This document shows, piece after piece, positions 60,701 through 64,000 of a stretch of DNA of 64,000 bases. The notes under the pieces are model-generated. The model had not been told where the DNA came from. It did no database searches and worked only from the letters and a program-made list of their open reading frames with translations. Source of the DNA: Poriferisodalis sp965215815. GTDB lineage: Bacteria > Actinomycetota > Acidimicrobiia > Acidimicrobiales > Poriferisodalaceae. Position numbers and translations under genes: made by a program. Position 1 is the first letter of the stretch. Every line of letters starts with the position of its first letter. The stretch is from assembly GCF_965215815.1 (NCBI RefSeq), contig NZ_CBDCEO010000013.1, forward strand, positions 310,001 through 374,000. The letters run 5' to 3'.

Positions 60701-62901
60701 GCTCCGAGGCCGAGCGAACCGATGATGTGATCGAAGCTGCCCCGCACAGCGAGCGTGGCCGAAGTGAGCACGGCTGCGTCGAGCGAAGCCCAGCGGGTGC
60801 GAAGTGCGCCCGCCACCGAGACCGGCGAGCGGCGCAGCGCCCACGTCCAAGCGTCATCCGTGAAGGCGATCTCTGCAATGGCAATCCACGTCTCAGACTC
60901 GGGGCTGCCAATGGCAGAGCTGCGAGCGGTGTCGGCGGCTGCACCCCTGCCGTCCGGAGCCGCCTGATCTGATTCATCTGCGTGCACCACCCGACGGACA
61001 GTCTTGGCAGAGGATCGGGCGAGCCCTCCGAGATGGCGCATTTCTCGCTCAAGGCGTTCACGGCGGTACCGGCCCTGCATCTGTTCGGGCAGATTGATGC
61101 CGTTCAGCGCGCCAGAGACGCCGCGCAACGCGCTGGCTAGCTCGCGGCCTGCTTGCAGCACCGGGTAGTAGTCCGGATGCGCCGTGTCAGTGCCGACGCG
61201 CAGGCGATAGGCGACCGGGTAGGTGTCGCCGGGACTCGCCGCTGTCCGTACGCGCAGGTAATGCACTGCCTGCTTGCCGAATTCTGAGACCTGACCACGC
61301 ACGGCCTTGACAGCGCGTCGTAACCCGTCCAGATGCTCATGCGTGAGCGGCCAGCCAGCTGCGCGAGCAAGCCGGTGCACGGTCCCATGTCGTCGGACGG
61401 GGTCATCGAGTGCGTCGCACAGTCGAACCAAGTCCCACGCGCTGACTTCCTGGGATAGCGCATCGGTGGCAGCGTCCTCCAAGTTGTGCGCCTCGTCGAG
61501 CACCAGCAGCTTCACGTCGTCGAGCCATTCCTCGTCGCTGACCACCAGTGCGTGGTTCAGCACAGCGATGTGGCAATGACGCAGCCCTTTACGAGCTCGG
61601 CGATGGAATTCGAGACGCTCGATTGCAGTTCGCGCGGGGCCCACGCGACCCTCGGCAGATAGCACCAACCGCAGGCCTGCCATGGCGGCATGTGGGCCCT
61701 TGAGCGTCCAGGTCCGTAAGTCGTCCCAGTCACCCGTCGGCGTCTGCGACACCCAGCCGCAGACCATCGCCAGCGCCAGCGCACGGTCAGCGTCAGTGTT
61801 CGACGAGTCCTGCTCGGCCAGTGCGTCGAGTTCGCCCGCGAGGGCCTCCAGACTCAGGTAGTTGTCTCGCCCCTTGACGAGCACCGCGTTGAATGGCGAC
61901 AGCTCCTCCGACAGGCCGTCCAAGGTCAGCATGATCTGGTCCTGGAGGACCTTCGAGTGGGGCGCGATCGCCACGGCGCGACCCGTGTCGCGAGCGTGCT
62001 CGATGGCAGGCACCAAGTAGGCGAGTGTCTTGCCCGTGCCGGTGGGGGCCTCGATGAGTTGACGCGTGCCGGAACACAGGGCATCGGAGACCCGCCGAGC
62101 CATCCGCACTTGCTGAGGCCGAGGTCGCCGGCCGGGGGACATGAGCACCCCGCCCTCGTCCAGCATCGCCGCAGCGCGCTCGGGCTCGACGGGATGGGAT
62201 CCATGTTCGGGTTCAGGCAAGCGAACGTCAGGCACAACATCTGACAGGTCGGCCAACTGGCCAATCGAGGTCAAGAACTCAGTCCACGGATGACCTGCCG
62301 TTCCCAAGACCCAGCGTTGGAGACGACGCCCCGCATCGTCCTCGTCGAGGACCGACAGCAGATGCGGCACAACCGCCGCCAGCAAGCGCGCATCGCCGAG
62401 CGCCCGGTGGACATCGCGCGGCGCTCGGCCCGCCAAGCACTGGGCGAGATCATCGAGGTTGCGGCCCTTTGGTGGGGAGCTGCCGTCGACGTTGCGGACA
62501 ATTTCCTGGCCGGCTCGTGGAAACGCCACATGTGCCAATTCCAATGTGTCAAGTCGCCGGCCGCCGATCGTGGGCAGGCCGGTCTGCTCTGCTGCCGCGT
62601 CCAGCAACGGGTAGTCGTAGCCGAAGCCGTTGTGCGCCATGAGCGGCCGGTCGCCGGCAAATGCAGCGAATTGACGCAGCGCCTCGCCAAGCGTCGGAGC
62701 TCGCGCCAGCTCGTCGTCTGTCAGCCCGGTGAGATTCCGTGTGTGCAGACGAAGCGGCCGGGTCGGCCGCACCAGCGTCTCGAACTGACCAGTCTCCGCG
62801 CCGTCGGCGATCAATACGGCGCCGATGTCGATGATTTCATGCGCCGGCGGGTTGGAGCGGTCCGCGTTCGCCTCCAGATCGAACACCACGTACTCGCGCA
62901 T
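57703..62901 (-). CDS. DnaQ-like exonuclease - DinG helicase - RecQ helicase fusion
   Basis: A single 1732-residue frame with three enzyme modules. Residues about 1-180: DEDDh exonuclease with VVFDLEAN, LMAHNGFGYDYPLL and a late His-Asp pair (HRALGDARLL). About 250-930: DinG/XPD-type helicase with Walker A APTGTGKTLAYLVPA (near 285) and the DEAH box VLDEAHNLEDAA (near 470). About 1000-1480: RecQ helicase with FESWRPGQLE, LPTGSGKSITFQIPAL, AVDEAHCISQWGHSFRP and ETGRAARGAGQAG. A Cys cluster CSRCDHCVD (near 1590) is the RecQ zinc site; a winged-helix-like end follows. Exonuclease-DinG fusions are known; adding RecQ is notable. Likely role: repair or restart of forks. Confidence 0.9.
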   Translation of the reverse strand: MREYVVFDLEANADRSNPPAHEIIDIGAVLIADGAETGQFETLVRPTRPLRLHTRNLTGLTDDELARAPTLGEALRQFAAFAGDRPLMAHNGFGYDYPLLDAAAEQTGLPTIGGRRLDTLELAHVAFPRAGQEIVRNVDGSSPPKGRNLDDLAQCLAGRAPRDVHRALGDARLLAAVVPHLLSVLDEDDAGRRLQRWVLGTAGHPWTEFLTSIGQLADLSDVVPDVRLPEPEHGSHPVEPERAAAMLDEGGVLMSPGRRPRPQQVRMARRVSDALCSGTRQLIEAPTGTGKTLAYLVPAIEHARDTGRAVAIAPHSKVLQDQIMLTLDGLSEELSPFNAVLVKGRDNYLSLEALAGELDALAEQDSSNTDADRALALAMVCGWVSQTPTGDWDDLRTWTLKGPHAAMAGLRLVLSAEGRVGPARTAIERLEFHRRARKGLRHCHIAVLNHALVVSDEEWLDDVKLLVLDEAHNLEDAATDALSQEVSAWDLVRLCDALDDPVRRHGTVHRLARAAGWPLTHEHLDGLRRAVKAVRGQVSEFGKQAVHYLRVRTAASPGDTYPVAYRLRVGTDTAHPDYYPVLQAGRELASALRGVSGALNGINLPEQMQGRYRRERLEREMRHLGGLARSSAKTVRRVVHADESDQAAPDGRGAAADTARSSAIGSPESETWIAIAEIAFTDDAWTWALRRSPVSVAGALRTRWASLDAAVLTSATLAVRGSFDHIIGSLGLGAIQTLVLPSPFERLPLNHLLVLTDYLPAPRARLIDEFTHAAVQEIGRLLLLSDGRGLVLSTARARMERTRDHLRPVLESYGIPLLAQGDAPAPALVERMRSETATSLLALRSFWEGVDIPGEALSLLILEKVPFDSPADPIVGARMAALEDRGKDPFADYAVPRAALRFAQGAGRLIRTADDRGVTVVLDNRLCRATAYRDQLLGTLPGPPTTKQARQPEEAYRLIADHLGDVAYDEDKRAKLMAVPSIDPWEHLDALRLTPEEARDRGVVTARLEQVREEFGFESWRPGQLETMTRFIAGEDVLAVLPTGSGKSITFQIPALLLEGITLVISPLVALMNDQVGNLRDRDVTRAAAIHSGIGQSEWRDVLRGAQRGDYKLLYVSPERLWLQEFVEALSAIGVARIAVDEAHCISQWGHSFRPPYARIPAALNRIIEAAQGRIGERRPPVLAVTATANRRVRDDIMSLLESAGDQPIVQSPDRPELRYYTERCTDRRDRDVRAAQIVDAHRSQAAIVYVPTQRDAVRVAGLLQATGHLARHYHGAMETAARQHVEDAFRHGEIDVVVATKAFGMGIDKPDIALIVHLEMPATIEEYVQETGRAARGAGQAGMPQTGSAVLLTMPHDCSIHRRFVDSAAPSIAQIRRVCDRLRSGLAAYDPKEVVSDDEGTDSDDFEAALAMHYLEEAGALRRHPDTAWHGRVTLLEDSRQRLEELAVGTDGEAWAELVARSEQLMEQAETSDGHYEAEAWARALGRSASDIVTDLLELQRKDIVGFSVWRYAWVLERFDVEPDWASIEERADRRRNEVKAKSERARRFAHPNNNCRVAAMLDYLDAAKASGRSVPSGQAQTGCSRCDHCVDLPRPWAGSHLTEAGLQRALPVRRIALSLLHDVDGHGFSRRNIERTLAGDVFGSVPQLRPGQIRQDSLAQSSGNEHGRRPVPKDLAQHPSAGRLVFVSRAGVTEIIDQLVEEGLVELISSELEGTAYDQLTITEAGRGFL

Positions 62902-62948
62902 CGTCCACCGCTCGCTAGCCGATTACCTTGCAGCAACGTAGTCGACGC

Positions 62949-62981
62949 AACAAAGACGGCCCCCGTTGCCGGGAGGCCGTC
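62949..62981 (-). terminator. Intrinsic terminator after the DoxX-type gene
   Basis: On the minus strand GACGGCC, a bulged T, CCCG, loop GCAA, CGGG, GGCCGTC forms an 11-bp stem (62955-62981) followed by TTTGTT. It is 23 bp past the DoxX-type stop at 63005, in the correct direction, and also upstream of the helicase fusion start. Confidence 0.85.
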
Positions 62982-63004
62982 GTGCAACCGCGAGCGCTCC
63001 GGGT

Positions 63005-63475
63005 CTACAGCAGTTCGCGTCCGAGGAGCTTGCGCTCGAGGCTGTACTTGCGGGCGCCCAGGACACCGATGATTCCGGCGATGGCGAACCACAGCAGCGG
63101 CACCTCGCCTCCGTGGCCGCCGAAGCCAGCGCCAGCCGGGAAGATGTGCGGCCAGATGCCATTCGGGGCGTGCACGTCGAAGTACGCCCAGATCATCTGC
63201 ACGACGAGCGCGCCTGCTGCGAGTCGGGTCAAGAACCCCGTCGCGATCAAGATCGCGGCAATCAATTCGACCCAGCCAGCGATGTCGACCTTCACACCCA
63301 GCGGATGGTCGGCGGGAAAGCCCCAGAGCAGGAACGCCTTCTGGATCCCGTGCAGGAATGCGAAGAACGCGAAGAAGAGCCGGAAGAGGAAATAGAACTC
63401 CTCTGACCATCGTTCCAGAAATTGGCCGAAGAGCGGCGGTGGCGTTGCTGTTGCAGCATCGCTCTGCATTTGCAT
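63005..63475 (-). CDS. DoxX-family membrane protein
   Basis: From ATG 63475, 156 residues, with an RBS (AAAGGAC) 6 nt upstream. Four hydrophobic helices, including FLFRLFFAFFAFLHGIQKAF, IAGWVELIAAILIATGFLTR and VPLLWFAIAGIIGVLGARKY. The GW-EL-AA-L--TGF-TR segment is the DoxX signature. DoxX proteins sit in the cytoplasmic membrane and are linked to redox or thiol stress in actinobacteria. It is transcribed alone and ends in a strong terminator. Confidence 0.85.
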   Translation of the reverse strand: MQMQSDAATATPPPLFGQFLERWSEEFYFLFRLFFAFFAFLHGIQKAFLLWGFPADHPLGVKVDIAGWVELIAAILIATGFLTRLAAGALVVQMIWAYFDVHAPNGIWPHIFPAGAGFGGHGGEVPLLWFAIAGIIGVLGARKYSLERKLLGRELL

Positions 63476-63660
63476 GTTGAAGTCCTTTATGAAAGTGCAT
63501 GCGACTGATGCATGCAACGTGCGGCCAGTGACTCTATGTCGCCACGAGACCTGGAACCGGGATTTCTGGGCCGTGTCTGGGCGATGAACGAGACCGGCAG
63601 CTCAGCCGCTGCCGCGTCCGGCGGCCGCGGCCTGACGGGGGGTCATCTACAACTCCTCCC

Positions 63661-64000
63661 GTGGGTCTGTTCGTAGGCTGCGGCGTCGTGCGGCATCGGC
63701 CGGATCGGCTGTTCCTGCTGACGGGTGGCGTGCAAGGCTTGGCCTTCGCATGGGGCCTGCCGGCGATGGTGTGGTGGGTCGTCGATCTGCGGCTGTCCCC
63801 TTTCCGGCTCGCCGTGCTGGGTACCGCGCTTGTGCTGTCAATCCTCGTGGCCGAAACGCCGACCGGCGTGATCGCCGACCTCTACAGCCGCAAATACTCA
63901 GTCGTCGCCGCCTATGTGGTGATGGGCACGGCGATGGCGCTGGGCCCGGTGACAGAGCTGTTCGGCGTCCTCATCGTCTGGCAGGTGCTGTGGGGCATCG
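63661..64000 (+). CDS. MFS transporter, N-terminal part (runs off the window)
   Basis: The frame is open from GTG 63661 (or GTG 63688) to the right edge, 113 codons. The protein begins with a first helix (LFLLTGGVQGLAFAWGLPAM), a second (FRLAVLGTALVLSILVAETP) and then TGVIADLYSRKYSVV, the MFS cytoplasmic loop motif G-x3-D-x2-x-R-K. The start is uncertain because no RBS is visible. The 143 bp before it, up to the divergent DoxX gene, hold no other gene. Confidence 0.75.
   Translation, partial: MGLFVGCGVVRHRPDRLFLLTGGVQGLAFAWGLPAMVWWVVDLRLSPFRLAVLGTALVLSILVAETPTGVIADLYSRKYSVVAAYVVMGTAMALGPVTELFGVLIVWQVLWGI

Overview
This is a GC-rich window with frequent GTG starts, several F420-type luciferase-like oxidoreductases, many acyl-CoA enzymes and a substrate-binding lipoprotein with a Glu-rich repeat linker. 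Together these suggest a free-living actinobacterium, most likely of the class Acidimicrobiia (inference). I see no rRNA, tRNA, insertion sequence or phage structural gene.

Region 1 (1-9.7 kb) is a type I-G (formerly I-U) CRISPR-Cas locus. The end of an array (three identical 36-bp repeats, period 72) continues off the left edge. The leader lies at 199-368, followed by a minus-strand operon csb1-csb2-cas3-(short Csx17/Cas3-extension-like gene)-cas4/1-cas2 whose genes nearly all overlap. A short NYN-domain gene precedes csb1. The noncoding stretch 9.69-10.18 kb holds an orphan CRISPR-repeat-like hairpin that ends in the same eight bases as the array repeat.

Region 2 (10-19.4 kb) is an accessory defence island in decay. 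It has a fused GmrSD-type restriction enzyme, a DUF4143 ATPase, three remnants of FitAB-type toxin-antitoxin modules (each PIN toxin is missing most of its middle or its N-terminus) and a broken AAA-ATPase/DUF4276 pair. Small hypothetical genes and a molybdopterin oxidoreductase lie between them.

Region 3 (19.5-55.7 kb) is mostly chromosomal metabolism. It includes a crotonase and alpha/beta hydrolase pair, a four-gene operon (acyl-CoA carboxylase beta subunit, acyl-CoA dehydrogenase, SDR, membrane protein), a zinc alcohol dehydrogenase, SDRs, a thioesterase, Ppx/GppA, an MMPL transporter, a YbaK deacylase, two Fic proteins, F420-type oxidoreductases, a second acyl-CoA dehydrogenase, an FAD oxidase, a BCAA-type binding lipoprotein, an ABC-F ATPase, a metallophosphatase, SurE, an MFS transporter, a sterol-desaturase-like enzyme, a 5-FTHF cyclo-ligase-like protein and Tag glycosylase. 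A DUF4032 kinase-like gene and one luciferase-like gene are clearly broken.

Region 4 (55.8-64 kb) carries DNA-processing enzymes: a UvrD-type helicase with a degenerate nuclease-like N-terminus, and a 1732-residue exonuclease-DinG-RecQ fusion. A DoxX-type membrane protein with a good intrinsic terminator and the start of an MFS transporter follow.
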